In this document: piece by piece, positions 27,289-37,338 of the stretch
Layout of the letters: the number at the start of each line of letters is the position of its first letter
Position numbering within the stretch: the stretch's first letter is position 1
Source: Dyella monticola
Lineage (GTDB): Bacteria > Pseudomonadota > Gammaproteobacteria > Xanthomonadales > Rhodanobacteraceae
Length of the DNA stretch: 64,000 nucleotides
Direction of reading: 5' to 3'
Assembly (NCBI RefSeq): GCF_003363155.1
Contig: NZ_QRBE01000011.1
Coordinates: 62,001 to 126,000, forward strand
The notes under the pieces: generated by a model
Database searches by the model: none
Seen by the model: the letters and a program-made list of their open reading frames with translations, nothing else
Told to the model about the DNA's origin: nothing
Program-made: the position numbers and the translations under genes

Positions 27289-30200
27289 ATGATTGACGAC
27301 ACGTCCATCGAAAAAAATCACGCCACCTTTCGGCAAATGGTCGCCGATGTGGAAGCGGCCATTGCGTGCGCTGACTGGAATCAAGCGATCTATCTGTCCG
27401 GCGTGGCCGCGCGATGGGCATGGCTCAACAGTTGCGGCATCTTCGCATCGCCGGAACTGGAAGCACTGCTGACACGCATTGGCAGCGCGCTGCCCGATCA
27501 TGACGCGTGCCGTCGTGGCGAAGGCAAGCGCCATGTCGTCACGGTGATGAGCAGTGCGCATGATTCCGGTGGCCATACGCGTTTGGCAACGCGCTGGATG
27601 GCATTGGATAAAGCGTCACGTCATACGCTGGTGTTGATCCTGCAGGATGGGATTGAGCTGCCCTCCCTGGTGACCGATCTGGTCGCCGAGGGCACGGTCG
27701 AGCTGGTGGTGCTCGACGACGATTCCTACGTCGATCGCGTACTGCATCTGCGAAAACTGCTTGCGCAAAGCGACTACGCGGTGTTGCACATCCGCCCGAA
27801 TGACGCGATTGCGGTCGCCGCGCTTGCGGGCATGGCGGAGCCGCCGCCGGTGCTTTTGGAGGATCACGCCAATCATTGTTTCTGGATCGGTGCAAGCGTC
27901 GCCAATGTCGTGGTCTCGCTACACGAATCCGGCATCCGGGTCGCCACCGATCGACGCGGCGTGCCGCGCGCGCATATCAACTGGGTGCCGATGCCGCTGG
28001 ACTACGCCAAGCTGGATCGCGCCGGTTCGAATGATGTTCGCGCGCGTCGTGGCATCCCGCATGACGCCGTGCTGCTGATGTCCTCGGGCGCGCCCTATAA
28101 ATTCATTCCCATCGACGACATATCGCTATCGGATCTGCTGGAACCTATCCTGACGGCGCGGCCAGACGTGCATCTTCTGGTGGTCGGTCCAGACGCCGAT
28201 CCGGCCAACACGCATCTTGCCCAACGCTATCCGCAGCGCGTGCACATGGTCGGCTTTCTCAACGAAGCCGCGCTGACGGATTGCTATAACGCCTGCGACA
28301 TTTATTTGGAGTCGGCACCCTTCCCCTCCGGCACTGCGTTGGCGGAAGCGGCAGCGGTGGGTCGACCCATCCTGAAGTTTTCTCCTGCCCAATGGCGTCG
28401 CTGCAGTTTTGCGGTGGATATCGATGCGGTACCCGCGCCTGCCTACATATGGTCGGACAAGGAGGGTTATCGCCAAGACCTGCTGTATCTGATCGATCAT
28501 CCCGAGCAACGCGTGGTGCGCGGGCACTTCGCACGCGCATCGGTGCGCGCGTGCCACGGTGATGCGATGTTCCTGTCGACGCTCGAAGCGGCCTACGCAT
28601 GCGCGACGCACTTGCCGCGCATCACGCTCGACGCCGCGGCCTGCGCGCAACGCACGGAACTGCTCGATACGCTTCTGCTCAAGATGGCGAAGAACGCCGA
28701 GGAGCCAAAAAACGAAGCATTGGCGTTATTTAGCACGATGCGCGCTTCGACACCGCAGGAGCGATACACCAATTGGCTGGCCATGCAGCGCCTGCACGCA
28801 TCGCAAATCAAGCTGTTGCAGCCGACGCTACGCGAACACGATCGGGTGCACGTCGTTGTACTGGACCTCGACGACGATACAGCGGCGCTGGCCGAGACCT
28901 CGCGCAGTCTTGGCGAACAGTCGCTCGCAGCCTGCGATATACACGTGCTGAAGCGCGGTGATTGTGCGCCGGTGCACGAGGGCACCGAACCTGACTGGAT
29001 TACACCTTTCAACGTGCTGGCAAGCGCCAGCCGCGCGGAGGTTCTGCTTACGTTGCGCGCAGGCGACACGTTGAGTGCTGATGCATTGCTGTTGCTGGCC
29101 ATGCGGTTTATGGAGCAGCCTTCCATCGCGTGTTGCTACATGGATGAGGATGCTCACGTCGAGGATGGCCTCTTTCATCCGGTCTTCAAACCTGACCTCA
29201 ACCTCGATCTGCTGCGCAGCTATCCGTACATCGGACGTGCACTGGCCGTTCGGGGCACGGCGCTGCTTTTGCTGGGCGGCCTAGCCACAGCGCACCCTGC
29301 GCTGAGTCATTACGATTTCGTCCTCCGTGTCATCGAGCAGTGTGGGCTTGAAGCGGTCGGGCATCTGGCGGAGGTAACGGTGCATGCGCGGCTTTCCTAC
29401 GCCGCATGGCTGGGCAGCCCTGCCGTCACCGCGCATGCGGCCACGGTCGTGTCCGCACATCTTCAACGCCTTGGCATCGCCCACGCGATGCAGCCGGGTG
29501 TGTTGCCAGGCTTCAATCGCGTGCGCTATCTGCATCATCGAACGCCGCCGGTGTCGATCATCATACCGACGCGCGATCAACTGCCCCTTTTGAATGGCCT
29601 GATCGATAGCCTGTTGAACAAGACCGGCTATGCCAACTACGAACTGCTGATCGTCGATAACGACAGCCGCGATCCTGCGGCGCGCGCGTTCCTGGATGGC
29701 ATTGAACGGCTCAATAGCCCGCAGTTGCGGGTGCTGCGCTATCCGCATCCGTTCAACTATTCGGCCATCAACAATTTCGCCGCTGCGCAGGCGCGCGGCG
29801 AATATTTGATCCTGCTCAACAACGATGCGGCGGTGCTGCACAGCGACTGGATCGATGCGTTGCTCAATCACGCGCAGCGGCCGGAAGTGGGCATCGTCGG
29901 GGCGAAACTGCATTTTCCCGATGGTCGCATTCAGCATGGCGGTGTTGTGCTGGGGCTGCGTGGCGCGGCCGATCACCCGTTCATCGGTCAGCCGATGGAA
30001 GCGCACGGCTACATGCAGCGACTCCAGGTGGATCAGAATTACAGTGCCGTCAGCGCGGCGTGCTTGATGATCCGCAAGTCGATCTACGACCAGGTCGGCG
30101 GGCTGGATGAGCACGACTTCAAGCTGGCTTACAACGACATTGACCTATGCCTGAAGGTACGCCAGGCGGGCTATCTCACGGTGTGGACGCCTTATGCGCG

Positions 30201-31380
30201 TCTCATGCATGTGGGGGGCGCCAGCCGGTCCCATGGCGATGCGCTTGAACAGCCGGGCCCGCAGGAAGCGATGTATCGCAAATGGCTGCCTTTGCTCGCG
30301 AATGATCCGGCGTATAACCACAACCTCGATCTGGATGATCAGGGCTTCGATCTCGATCGGCGCCGCATCGTCGCATGGCAGCCTTTTGCCAAGCCGATCA
30401 GCCCACGTATGTATTGCGTGGCGGCGGATGCCCATCATCGCGGGCACTATCGCGTGCGCCAACCGTTTCTTTCCATGCAGCGCGCGAGCATCGCCGAAGG
30501 CGCCATCGCGGATAAGCCACTCACACCGATCACGATGGAGCGGTTCGGTGCGGACACCATCGTGCTACAGCGACAACTGAGTGATGCGCAGCTCGATAGT
30601 ATGCGCAGCTACACGGCGTTCAGTCGCGCCTTCAAGGTCTATGAGCTTGACGAATACGTCGCGCAGGCGCCGCTCGATGGCCTCGACGATGCCACGCCCG
30701 AAGACATGCGCAGGGCCTTGCACAAAGCCGTGGCACTGACCGATCGCCTGGTCGTTTCCACCGATCGGCTGGCCGAACAGTTCGGCGATCTGCACACCGA
30801 CATTCGCGTGGTGCCTACGCGACTACCGGTGCATTGGTGGGAAGGTGTTCGCAGCGAGCGGCGCGTCGGTAAAAAGCCGCGTGTCGGCTGGAGCGGCGAC
30901 GCAGGCGATCGACGCAACCTGGAAGTGATCGCCGATGTCGTGCGCGATCTTGCCGATGAGGTGGAGTGGGTGTTCCTCGGCGCCTGTCCCGACGCGCTTC
31001 GTCCGTATATCCACGAATTCCACGAAGGTGTTTCGGCTGCAAGCCATCCAAAGAAACTGGCCTCGCTCAACCTCGACCTTGCGCTCGCGCCACTGGACGA
31101 AACGCTATTCAACGAATGCAAGGGCAGCACGCCCCTGCTCGAATACGGCGCATGCGCGATTCCCGTCGTGTGCACCGACATCGTCAGCTACCAGGGACCG
31201 TTGCCCGTCACACGCGTCACCAACCGCGACAGCAACTGGCTGGAGGCCATTCGCATGCATCTGGATGATCCGGCTGCCTCCGGCAACGCGGGCGACGCAC
31301 TGCGCGATGCCGTCGTGAAGGATTGGCTGCTGACGGACGATAAGGCGCTGGCATGGCGAGATGCCTGGTTGCCAGATTGA
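27289..31380 (+). CDS. Giant multi-domain glycosyltransferase
   Basis: 1363 residues from ATG 27289 (GGA upstream); GTG 27244 would add 15 atypical residues. Domains in order: a GT4-like region (~60-430, with LLVVGPDADPANT and IYLESAPFPSGTALAEAAAVG); a GT2-like half (~510-720) with CYMDEDAHVEDGLFHPVFKPDLNLDL; a full GT2 domain (~750-1000) opening PVSIIIPTRDQ, with the metal-site-like LLNNDAAV and YNDIDLCLKVRQAGY; and a second GT4-like region (~1040-1363, with KPRVGWSGDAGDRRNLE and NECKGSTPLLEYGACAIPVV). Such fused enzymes assemble several residues of an O-antigen or flagellin glycan. Cytosolic; the last gene of the operon. Confidence 0.88.
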   Translation: MIDDTSIEKNHATFRQMVADVEAAIACADWNQAIYLSGVAARWAWLNSCGIFASPELEALLTRIGSALPDHDACRRGEGKRHVVTVMSSAHDSGGHTRLATRWMALDKASRHTLVLILQDGIELPSLVTDLVAEGTVELVVLDDDSYVDRVLHLRKLLAQSDYAVLHIRPNDAIAVAALAGMAEPPPVLLEDHANHCFWIGASVANVVVSLHESGIRVATDRRGVPRAHINWVPMPLDYAKLDRAGSNDVRARRGIPHDAVLLMSSGAPYKFIPIDDISLSDLLEPILTARPDVHLLVVGPDADPANTHLAQRYPQRVHMVGFLNEAALTDCYNACDIYLESAPFPSGTALAEAAAVGRPILKFSPAQWRRCSFAVDIDAVPAPAYIWSDKEGYRQDLLYLIDHPEQRVVRGHFARASVRACHGDAMFLSTLEAAYACATHLPRITLDAAACAQRTELLDTLLLKMAKNAEEPKNEALALFSTMRASTPQERYTNWLAMQRLHASQIKLLQPTLREHDRVHVVVLDLDDDTAALAETSRSLGEQSLAACDIHVLKRGDCAPVHEGTEPDWITPFNVLASASRAEVLLTLRAGDTLSADALLLLAMRFMEQPSIACCYMDEDAHVEDGLFHPVFKPDLNLDLLRSYPYIGRALAVRGTALLLLGGLATAHPALSHYDFVLRVIEQCGLEAVGHLAEVTVHARLSYAAWLGSPAVTAHAATVVSAHLQRLGIAHAMQPGVLPGFNRVRYLHHRTPPVSIIIPTRDQLPLLNGLIDSLLNKTGYANYELLIVDNDSRDPAARAFLDGIERLNSPQLRVLRYPHPFNYSAINNFAAAQARGEYLILLNNDAAVLHSDWIDALLNHAQRPEVGIVGAKLHFPDGRIQHGGVVLGLRGAADHPFIGQPMEAHGYMQRLQVDQNYSAVSAACLMIRKSIYDQVGGLDEHDFKLAYNDIDLCLKVRQAGYLTVWTPYARLMHVGGASRSHGDALEQPGPQEAMYRKWLPLLANDPAYNHNLDLDDQGFDLDRRRIVAWQPFAKPISPRMYCVAADAHHRGHYRVRQPFLSMQRASIAEGAIADKPLTPITMERFGADTIVLQRQLSDAQLDSMRSYTAFSRAFKVYELDEYVAQAPLDGLDDATPEDMRRALHKAVALTDRLVVSTDRLAEQFGDLHTDIRVVPTRLPVHWWEGVRSERRVGKKPRVGWSGDAGDRRNLEVIADVVRDLADEVEWVFLGACPDALRPYIHEFHEGVSAASHPKKLASLNLDLALAPLDETLFNECKGSTPLLEYGACAIPVVCTDIVSYQGPLPVTRVTNRDSNWLEAIRMHLDDPAASGNAGDALRDAVVKDWLLTDDKALAWRDAWLPD

Positions 31381-31393
31381 TGATGCGACGTAA

Positions 31394-31419
31394 AAGCCCC
31401 GCCGCATGGGACGGGGCTT
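31394..31419 (-). terminator. Intrinsic terminator between convergent genes
   Basis: AAGCCCCG-CCGCATGGGA-CGGGGCTT. On the minus strand the stem is followed by TTTTACG, so it mainly ends the leftward gene starting at 32534. The hairpin itself may also slow transcripts from the glycosyltransferase operon, whose stop lies 14 bases before it. Confidence 0.75.
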
Positions 31420-31454
31420 GATGCACTACGCAACGTAGAACGAATCAAAACACC

Positions 31455-32534
31455 TCAAAACGGTGGCGTTAAACCAGTGAAGTCGCCGATCTGCTTGGCA
31501 TCGTACGGGCCGTTGAGCTGGTTGAAGCCATCGCCTGCCACGTTGAGCTCGCCTTGCTGGAAAACAATCTTCTTTGCTTTGGTGATCTGGATGACGCGAT
31601 TGTTGAATTGATCGCTGATCAAGGTGTCGCCGTTGCGCAGGCGTACCGCGCGCGTCGGTGCCGGTGACGGATTGCTGCCTGGCTGCGTGTTGGTGGCGTA
31701 CTGCCAGACGATATGGTCGTTGCCATTGACCTCTACGATGCGGTTGTTGTTGGCGTCGCTGATCAAGGTGTCGCCATTGGGAAGGCGGCTTGCAAAGGCC
31801 GCGCCGCTGATCGTTCCGCCAGCGGTAAATTGCTTGACGAGCTTGTGGTCCGTGGTGACCTCGATCACGCGGTTGTTGCTTTCATCGGCAATGAGAATGT
31901 GTCCGTTAGCGAGCACCTCCCCACTGTTGGGGCTGTTGAGCTGGTTCGGTCCGTTGCCACTCACGCCGGTGGTGCCATATTGCCAGTCGATGTGGTGATG
32001 GGCGCCCACCAGTATCACGCGCTGGTTGCCTTGGTCGGCAATCAGTACATGCGGCCCGGGATGGTGCGGAAAGCTGATGAGAAACAGCGCTTGCACGGGC
32101 GTATTCAATTGATTGGGGCCTGCCCCCGTCACGCCGGCCTGGCCGTATTGCCAGATGATGTTGCCGTGCGGGTCGACGATGAACACGCGGTTGTCCGGGC
32201 AACCGTTGACGGTATCGGAGCAGCCGGGAAAACCCGGCGGCGTGCCGGTGCCGGAAATCAGCGTGAACGGCCCGAAGCGTTCCGCATCATTGACGCCCAC
32301 CACGCTGTGCGGGCCGGGCAGATCCGAGCCGTTGCCGAAATGCCAAATCACTTTGTGCGTGGCGCGATCCACTTCGATCACACGATTGTTGAATTGATCG
32401 GCGATCAGGATGTGACCGTTATCATCCTGCGCAATGGCTGCCTGCGCATATAAACTGCCGATCGCCGTGCCACCAACGGCCACGGCAACCGCCATGGCAT
32501 GAACGAGCTTCCTCTTGAGCGGACTGTGTGTCAT
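31455..32534 (-). CDS. Secreted NHL/PQQ-like beta-propeller protein
   Basis: 359 residues from ATG 32534, preceded by a strong GGAGGG. The signal peptide ends near QAAIAQ (residue ~35). Repeated units such as NGHILIADQFNNRVIEVD, GPHVLIADQGNQRVILV, NGHILIADESNNRVIEV, NGDTLISDANNNRIVEVN and NGDTLISDQFNNRVIQI give about six blades of an NHL-like propeller. No enzyme residues can be assigned, so it is probably a binding or scaffold protein in the periplasm or outside the cell. Not in an operon. Confidence 0.82.
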   Translation of the reverse strand: MTHSPLKRKLVHAMAVAVAVGGTAIGSLYAQAAIAQDDNGHILIADQFNNRVIEVDRATHKVIWHFGNGSDLPGPHSVVGVNDAERFGPFTLISGTGTPPGFPGCSDTVNGCPDNRVFIVDPHGNIIWQYGQAGVTGAGPNQLNTPVQALFLISFPHHPGPHVLIADQGNQRVILVGAHHHIDWQYGTTGVSGNGPNQLNSPNSGEVLANGHILIADESNNRVIEVTTDHKLVKQFTAGGTISGAAFASRLPNGDTLISDANNNRIVEVNGNDHIVWQYATNTQPGSNPSPAPTRAVRLRNGDTLISDQFNNRVIQITKAKKIVFQQGELNVAGDGFNQLNGPYDAKQIGDFTGLTPPF

Positions 32535-33029
32535 AGCAAATCCCTCCTTCAAGGGATGTAACGATGCAAGTCGAAGGCGCAAAGGCCTCCGCTCCCCACG
32601 AAGCTCATGGGAAGTGCGTGCCGCATGTGCAGCGCGTTCAGGTCAGCGAAACGTAAGCCTCATGGCATCGCCCATCGCCACGCATGCGGAATACTTCAGA
32701 ACCTGGCATTGCGCGTGGCATTCGTATGCAGCCGGACAAACCCCTGCGGCGGCCAATGCGAATGTGTTCCCACTCCGCTCGAGGATGGACGCCTGCACAG
32801 CGATATCGGTGCCTGCCCAATCCGCTCGCTTCGTGCGCATGTCCTTCTTCCTCGCCTGGTACCTCTTTGTACGTACCATGCAAAGGCATTTGGGTTTACA
32901 TCGTTGCGCAAAAGGCGATTGCCGCGGCGTGAGCGTTCTGTCAACGCCGCGACTGAAACGATGGCCTGGTGTGCGTATGCAGCCACACACACGTTGGCTT
33001 ATCCTGATCTAACGGAATAGGCGGACGGC
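32535..33029. other. Gene-free region
   Basis: About 495 bases between two leftward genes. Overlapping open frames occur on both strands, but none has a ribosome site, a known domain or consistent composition. No repeat or terminator stands out. It must hold the promoter for the gene starting at 32534. Confidence 0.4.
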
Positions 33030-33533
33030 TTACTTGATGGCTTCATGCCCGTAACTGAAGATCCGGGTGATTTTCCAGCCATCGGCCGTTTGATGCCAGA
33101 CAACTAAAAACTTCGCCTGCCCGAAGCATTTGCCGGATGTGAGATCGCAGAATGTGTGATGTCCCTCTTCCAGCGCGCCATATCCCTCGATCGGAAAAAC
33201 CTCCAAGCTGCCCGCGGTAAGTACGCGGCGGAAGTGACCGCATACGTTTTCGCGCGTCTTGTCGATATAGTCTTTTCGCGTCCAGGTGACGCCGCCTTTG
33301 TCGTGGTAGAACTCGACGTTTGGATCCAAAAAGCTTGCATGCTTTTTGAGCTGGTCGGGCGCGCTGCAGTGATTGAATGCGTCGAAGAACGCATTATCCA
33401 GCTTTGTTATGGTGCTGACCAAGGCGTCATTCTGGGTGGACGGTTGCGGGTTGGTGGTTGCAGGTGTTGCAGCGCCCGCGTTCGATGCAAGCAGGGCAAC
33501 GGCAAGGCTCGTTAACAAGCTAATCCCCTTCAT
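33030..33533 (-). CDS. Exported SnoaL/NTF2-like (DUF4440-type) protein
   Basis: 167 residues from ATG 33533, preceded by GGAGA; ATG 33545 lacks a good site. Signal peptide MKGISLLTSLAVALLASNAGAA. The mature part is a cone-shaped NTF2-like fold of the DUF4440 kind: ITKLDNAFFDAFNHCSAPDQL (first helix), DPNVEFYHDKGGVTWTRKDYI, and the closing strands AKFLVVWHQTADGWKITRIFSYGH. Such proteins bind small ligands or act as polyketide-cyclase-like enzymes; no role can be fixed here. Stands alone. Confidence 0.8.
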   Translation of the reverse strand: MKGISLLTSLAVALLASNAGAATPATTNPQPSTQNDALVSTITKLDNAFFDAFNHCSAPDQLKKHASFLDPNVEFYHDKGGVTWTRKDYIDKTRENVCGHFRRVLTAGSLEVFPIEGYGALEEGHHTFCDLTSGKCFGQAKFLVVWHQTADGWKITRIFSYGHEAIK

Positions 33534-33673
33534 TTCTATCTCCATGGTCTCGGCAAGCCGCTATCAGATGTTCTCACTGATACGCTCAGGCTGCTATCGG
33601 TTGCAGGTGATGTGCCTCAAACAGCGCTACAGCCGCTGGCACGATGCATGCGGGCCTTTTTCTGTCGAGGTGT

Positions 33674-34231
33674 TCAGCCAACCACTGGACGAATGAACCG
33701 TGCCGGATTGCCTCCGACGAGGCTATGGGGTGGAACATCCTTTGTGACCACTGCGCCGGCAGCGACAACGGCATTCTCTCCCACCGTCACGCCGCCTATG
33801 ACGGTGGCACCAGCGGCAATCCAGACGTTTCGCTCGATGACGATGCGCTTTCCGATGGTGACGGATCGGCGCTGCGACGGATCCAGCGGGTGGCCCGAGG
33901 TGATGATGCTCACGTTCGGCCCGATCATCACATCGTCCGCTATATGCAGGCCGCCAAGATCATAGAAGGTGCAGTTCTGGTTGATGAAGACATTGCGCCC
34001 TACGCGGATTTCGTCGCCGCCGGAGGTATAGAACGGCGGGATCAGCATAAAGCTAGGGTCCACCGGTTGACCGATCAACGCGCTAAATAACGCGCGGATT
34101 TCATCCGCGTCGTTGAACGTCAAGCGATTGAGTGCAGCCATGATCGTGCCCGCGCGTTTGACATTGGCCACCATCTGCGCCGATTCGGGTGTTCTCCCGT
34201 GGATTATCTTGGTGCGATCGTCATTTGGCAT
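33674..34231 (-). CDS. Maa/NodL-like sugar O-acetyltransferase
   Basis: 185 residues, the usual size for maltose/galactoside acetyltransferases. An N-terminal helical Mac-type domain (~20-55, LNRLTFNDADEIRALFSALIG) precedes left-handed beta-helix repeats. The conserved block reads GRNVFINQNCTFYDLGGLHI, DDVMIGPNVSIITSGHPLD (His of GHPLD is the catalytic base in the family), then IERNVWIAAGATVIGGVTVG and the closing VVGGNPARFIR-type end. It acetylates a sugar hydroxyl from acetyl-CoA. No ribosome site is obvious before the ATG. Confidence 0.9.
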   Translation of the reverse strand: MPNDDRTKIIHGRTPESAQMVANVKRAGTIMAALNRLTFNDADEIRALFSALIGQPVDPSFMLIPPFYTSGGDEIRVGRNVFINQNCTFYDLGGLHIADDVMIGPNVSIITSGHPLDPSQRRSVTIGKRIVIERNVWIAAGATVIGGVTVGENAVVAAGAVVTKDVPPHSLVGGNPARFIRPVVG

Positions 34232-34303
34232 TTTTTGTAGACACGCTGGCTGCAGGCTTGGACGGGTTTCATAGTGTCCGCTTCGAGCGCGGATATGCGG
34301 AAC

Positions 34304-35824
34304 TCAGTTTTTCGCGCCTTCGGCAGCAAGCACATCGGCAATCTGCTCGGCCAGCAACCAGTGTTGCGACGGCCCTTCGTTGCTGGTCAGCGCCACCGCC
34401 GCACCGGTTTCCCAAACCATCTCCAGGTTTGCCGTGGTGCCTTCGATGCCGCCTTGATGGCCGCGGATGTGGCGGCCATGCGAGAGCCGTTCGTCGATGC
34501 CGGCTCCCATGGCACCAGGGCCGGCAGGCACTTCGCCACCGAACATCCTCGTCAGCGTTGCTGACTTGAGCAGCTTGCCTGCGTGCAAGGCGTTAGCGAA
34601 TCGCAGCAGATCGGCATTGGTGGAATAACCGCCACCAGCGGGACTGCCCTTGTAGATGCCCTGCACCCAGTTTGCCTTCCACGTGCGGGAGAACACGCCG
34701 TCATCGTGGTAGTAGCCGACCGCAAGCCCGGGCACGATTTCGTCTTCGCTGTCGAAGCCGCTGGATGTCATCTGCGCGGGTTCGAAGACGTGATGCTGGA
34801 TATAGTCGAAGTAGCTTTCGCCGGAGACGTTCTCGATGATGCGGCCGAGCAGAATGTAGCCGGCGTTGCTGTAGCTCGCCCCCTTACCCGGCTCGCCCAC
34901 TTTGGGCTGGCGGGCGATCAGCTCCAGATAGTCCGCCGGGTTGACGTAGCGTTCGGCATGCTCGAAATAGTCGGGCACCATGAAATCACCCAGGCCCGCC
35001 GTGTGGTGCAGGAGTTCCCATACAGTGATCTTCTTCGCCATCGCCGGGTCGGGATAGTCTGGAACGAGCTTCGCCAGCGTGTCGTTCCACGACAGCTTGC
35101 CGGCCTCGACCAGTTGCGCGATGGCGACGGCGGTGAACATCTTGCCGACCGAGCCGACGTGGAATTTCGTCTGGTGATCGATCGGTACATTGAAGCTACG
35201 TTCGGCAAGGCCACGGCACTCGTCGAACACGGTTTCGCGGCCATCGAAAACGGTCACGCAACCGGAGAAGTCGGACAGGCTCACCAGTTTGTCCAGTACG
35301 GTGCGTATCCGTTTTCCCAGCTCTGCATGCGACACCGGCCCCGTGGGCCAGTCGGCATAAAGCGGATTGTCCATCCCGACCAGGTGCGCATCCGCGAGCT
35401 GGTTGGGATGCACCGGATCGGCAGCCAGCCAGAACAGGGCGGCTTGCGCGTTGCGTCGTCCCTTGACGGCGACTTCGAGCAGCCCCGGCTGGTGCGGGTC
35501 GGTACGCACGTCGAACACGTCCACGCCACCTTCGTCGCGCACGGCCGACATCAGGCTAGCCATGAAATCCGCCTTGTCGTCGGGGGCGATGGACGCCGCC
35601 ATGATGGTAGGCACCCATTGCTGCATCCTTGTGGCGTCGTCCCTGTTGATATGGCGGATCAGCGCGCCAGCGATCCTGCCCACCGGTGTATCGGGTAGCT
35701 GCGAATGCATCGGTGCAGCGGCCATTGACCGCGATGCGATACAAAGCAGCGTGATGGCTGCACATAACGGGGCGAGCCGGCGCGTGTGAATCGTGGTCCT
35801 GACGATAGAGCTGCGGTTGATCAT
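34304..35824 (-). CDS. Secreted serine hydrolase, beta-lactamase/DD-peptidase family
   Basis: 506 residues from ATG 35824 with AGAGAG upstream. Signal peptide to about residue 37 (RSMAAA). An N-terminal extra domain of ~140 residues precedes the catalytic domain. SxxK is Ser225-Val-Gly-Lys228, the Tyr motif is Tyr318-Ser-Asn320, and a C-terminal GHQGG supplies the HxG third motif, so all three active-site elements are intact. Class C-like serine hydrolase; substrate unknown (peptide, ester or beta-lactam). Unlike the hydrolase at 1455 it has a clear HxG motif. Confidence 0.88.
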   Translation of the reverse strand: MINRSSIVRTTIHTRRLAPLCAAITLLCIASRSMAAAPMHSQLPDTPVGRIAGALIRHINRDDATRMQQWVPTIMAASIAPDDKADFMASLMSAVRDEGGVDVFDVRTDPHQPGLLEVAVKGRRNAQAALFWLAADPVHPNQLADAHLVGMDNPLYADWPTGPVSHAELGKRIRTVLDKLVSLSDFSGCVTVFDGRETVFDECRGLAERSFNVPIDHQTKFHVGSVGKMFTAVAIAQLVEAGKLSWNDTLAKLVPDYPDPAMAKKITVWELLHHTAGLGDFMVPDYFEHAERYVNPADYLELIARQPKVGEPGKGASYSNAGYILLGRIIENVSGESYFDYIQHHVFEPAQMTSSGFDSEDEIVPGLAVGYYHDDGVFSRTWKANWVQGIYKGSPAGGGYSTNADLLRFANALHAGKLLKSATLTRMFGGEVPAGPGAMGAGIDERLSHGRHIRGHQGGIEGTTANLEMVWETGAAVALTSNEGPSQHWLLAEQIADVLAAEGAKN

Positions 35825-36079
35825 GGAGGATGCTCTCTGGGTCACCGGCCGAGATGGCGGTAGTGATCCCTTCGATGCAACAACTCCACGGATTGGATTC
35901 AGCGCGTTGCAGGGCGAACGTACGCCGGCTCTTTGGATCTGGCCGACGTGGACGTGCAACCGGTCAGCGTCACGTCCACGAACCAAAGCAGATTGCGATA
36001 CGTCGACTCGCTCGACACACGGCCGCAGCAGCCGATTTGTATGGATGGGATAATTTCGCGCGAAACGTTGAGCGCTGTA

Positions 36080-36832
36080 TCAGTGATCGTGCATGTCCAT
36101 CGGCGTTCCGTCGGACCACGTGGGTGCCGGAATCAAGAACACGAGTATGGGTGGCAGTCCTTTGGTTTGGGATGGTGCCGTCGGCGAGAAGAACCAATAG
36201 GGACTGGACATAACCGGCGAGCCCGCAGCGCCAGAACCCCAATCTTTAGCGTCTGTGAGTTGCGTGTAGAACATGAGATGCGGCATGTCGTGGCTCCCCT
36301 GGTCGGTGAGGTACGACGATTTCGACATCATGTAATCCATGGCGCCGTTTTCGAGCTCGGGCAATTGTTTATGTTCGTACGCCGCTTTGAGTGCCGACAC
36401 CATCTGTTCTTTGGAACGACCGGCCATCACCATCTTGGCGCGCAGTTCCATGATGGGTACCATCGCACGCGCCGCCTGGGGGTTCAGACAATCGGCGGCC
36501 CTCACCTTCGGGTTCCAGAATTCGGGCCAGTCAAACGGTCCCGACCAGCCTCTGGCCACGATGCAGACAAACCCGTTCTTGCCTTCGACCGCGGTCTCGT
36601 AGCCCTTGCGTCCCAACACCAGGACGGTCGCATCACTGGAAATGGAGGCCGGCGCCGCACTGCGCGCCAGGGCTATTTCCGCTGCGCGATCGGTCATGAG
36701 GTATTGGTCGACCGGTGCCATCCTCGGATACGGTGTCGGGGCATCCTGTGCTATTGCTTGTTGCGTTGTGCCGAGCCCGACAAGCCATACGAAGCTGGTG
36801 ATGGCGATTGCGCCAATCGTGTTTTTACGCAT
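36080..36832 (-). CDS. Exported protein of unknown function
   Basis: 250 residues from ATG 36832, preceded by GGAGAGG. Signal peptide to about residue 29 (TQQAIAQ). The mature part has conserved-looking aromatic clusters (ARGWSGPFDWPEFWNP, SPVMSSPYWFFSP) and two cysteines (in FVCIVARG and AADCLNPQ) that could form a disulfide. No known domain recognised. Lies between the serine hydrolase and the YCII gene in the same direction, but with gaps above 140 bases, so probably its own unit. Confidence 0.7.
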   Translation of the reverse strand: MRKNTIGAIAITSFVWLVGLGTTQQAIAQDAPTPYPRMAPVDQYLMTDRAAEIALARSAAPASISSDATVLVLGRKGYETAVEGKNGFVCIVARGWSGPFDWPEFWNPKVRAADCLNPQAARAMVPIMELRAKMVMAGRSKEQMVSALKAAYEHKQLPELENGAMDYMMSKSSYLTDQGSHDMPHLMFYTQLTDAKDWGSGAAGSPVMSSPYWFFSPTAPSQTKGLPPILVFLIPAPTWSDGTPMDMHDH

Positions 36833-36981
36833 GATCCTCTCCTGAAGCATCCGTCGTTTTACGCAAAACCGCCCAAGCGTGCGGTGCGCCTGTCGTCACT
36901 GTTCATGGTTTTTTTCGGGGCTGCCGCGGTGGCGTTGCGACAACGCCGTGATGCGGCATCCACTCGCTGTTGCCGTGTTGC

Positions 36982-37338
36982 TCAGTCTTCGGCAGGGGCC
37001 GGGTTGAAGAAAATCTCCCGCACCTCGACCACGCCCGGAAACACCTTGGCACCTTTGCGCACCCACGCCATCAGCTCATCCATATTCTCGGTTTCCAGTA
37101 TCGAAAGACCACCCACATACTCTTTCGCTTCCTGATACGGCCCGTCGGTAACAACCAGCTCACCGTTAGGCTGCGCCCGCATCGTCACCGCCTTCGGGCT
37201 CAGGCCACACGCGAACTTCCTTACACCGGCAGCGACCAGTTCCCGATTGAGCGCGTGGATGGCTTCGACGGTCTCTTCGGTTACGAGCGACGGGTCGAAG
37301 TCCTCGGGAATGTAGGTCGAGATGAGATATTGCGGCAT
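36982..37338 (-). CDS. YCII-related (DGPF-type) domain protein
   Basis: 118 residues, compact single domain. The family signature DGPYQEAKEYVGGLSILETEN (from about residue 65) matches the DGPF/YCII group, where the Asp and following residues line a small active-site-like pocket. Members often accompany ECF sigma factors; none is present next to this gene. Function in the cell unknown. Confidence 0.88.
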   Translation of the reverse strand: MPQYLISTYIPEDFDPSLVTEETVEAIHALNRELVAAGVRKFACGLSPKAVTMRAQPNGELVVTDGPYQEAKEYVGGLSILETENMDELMAWVRKGAKVFPGVVEVREIFFNPAPAED

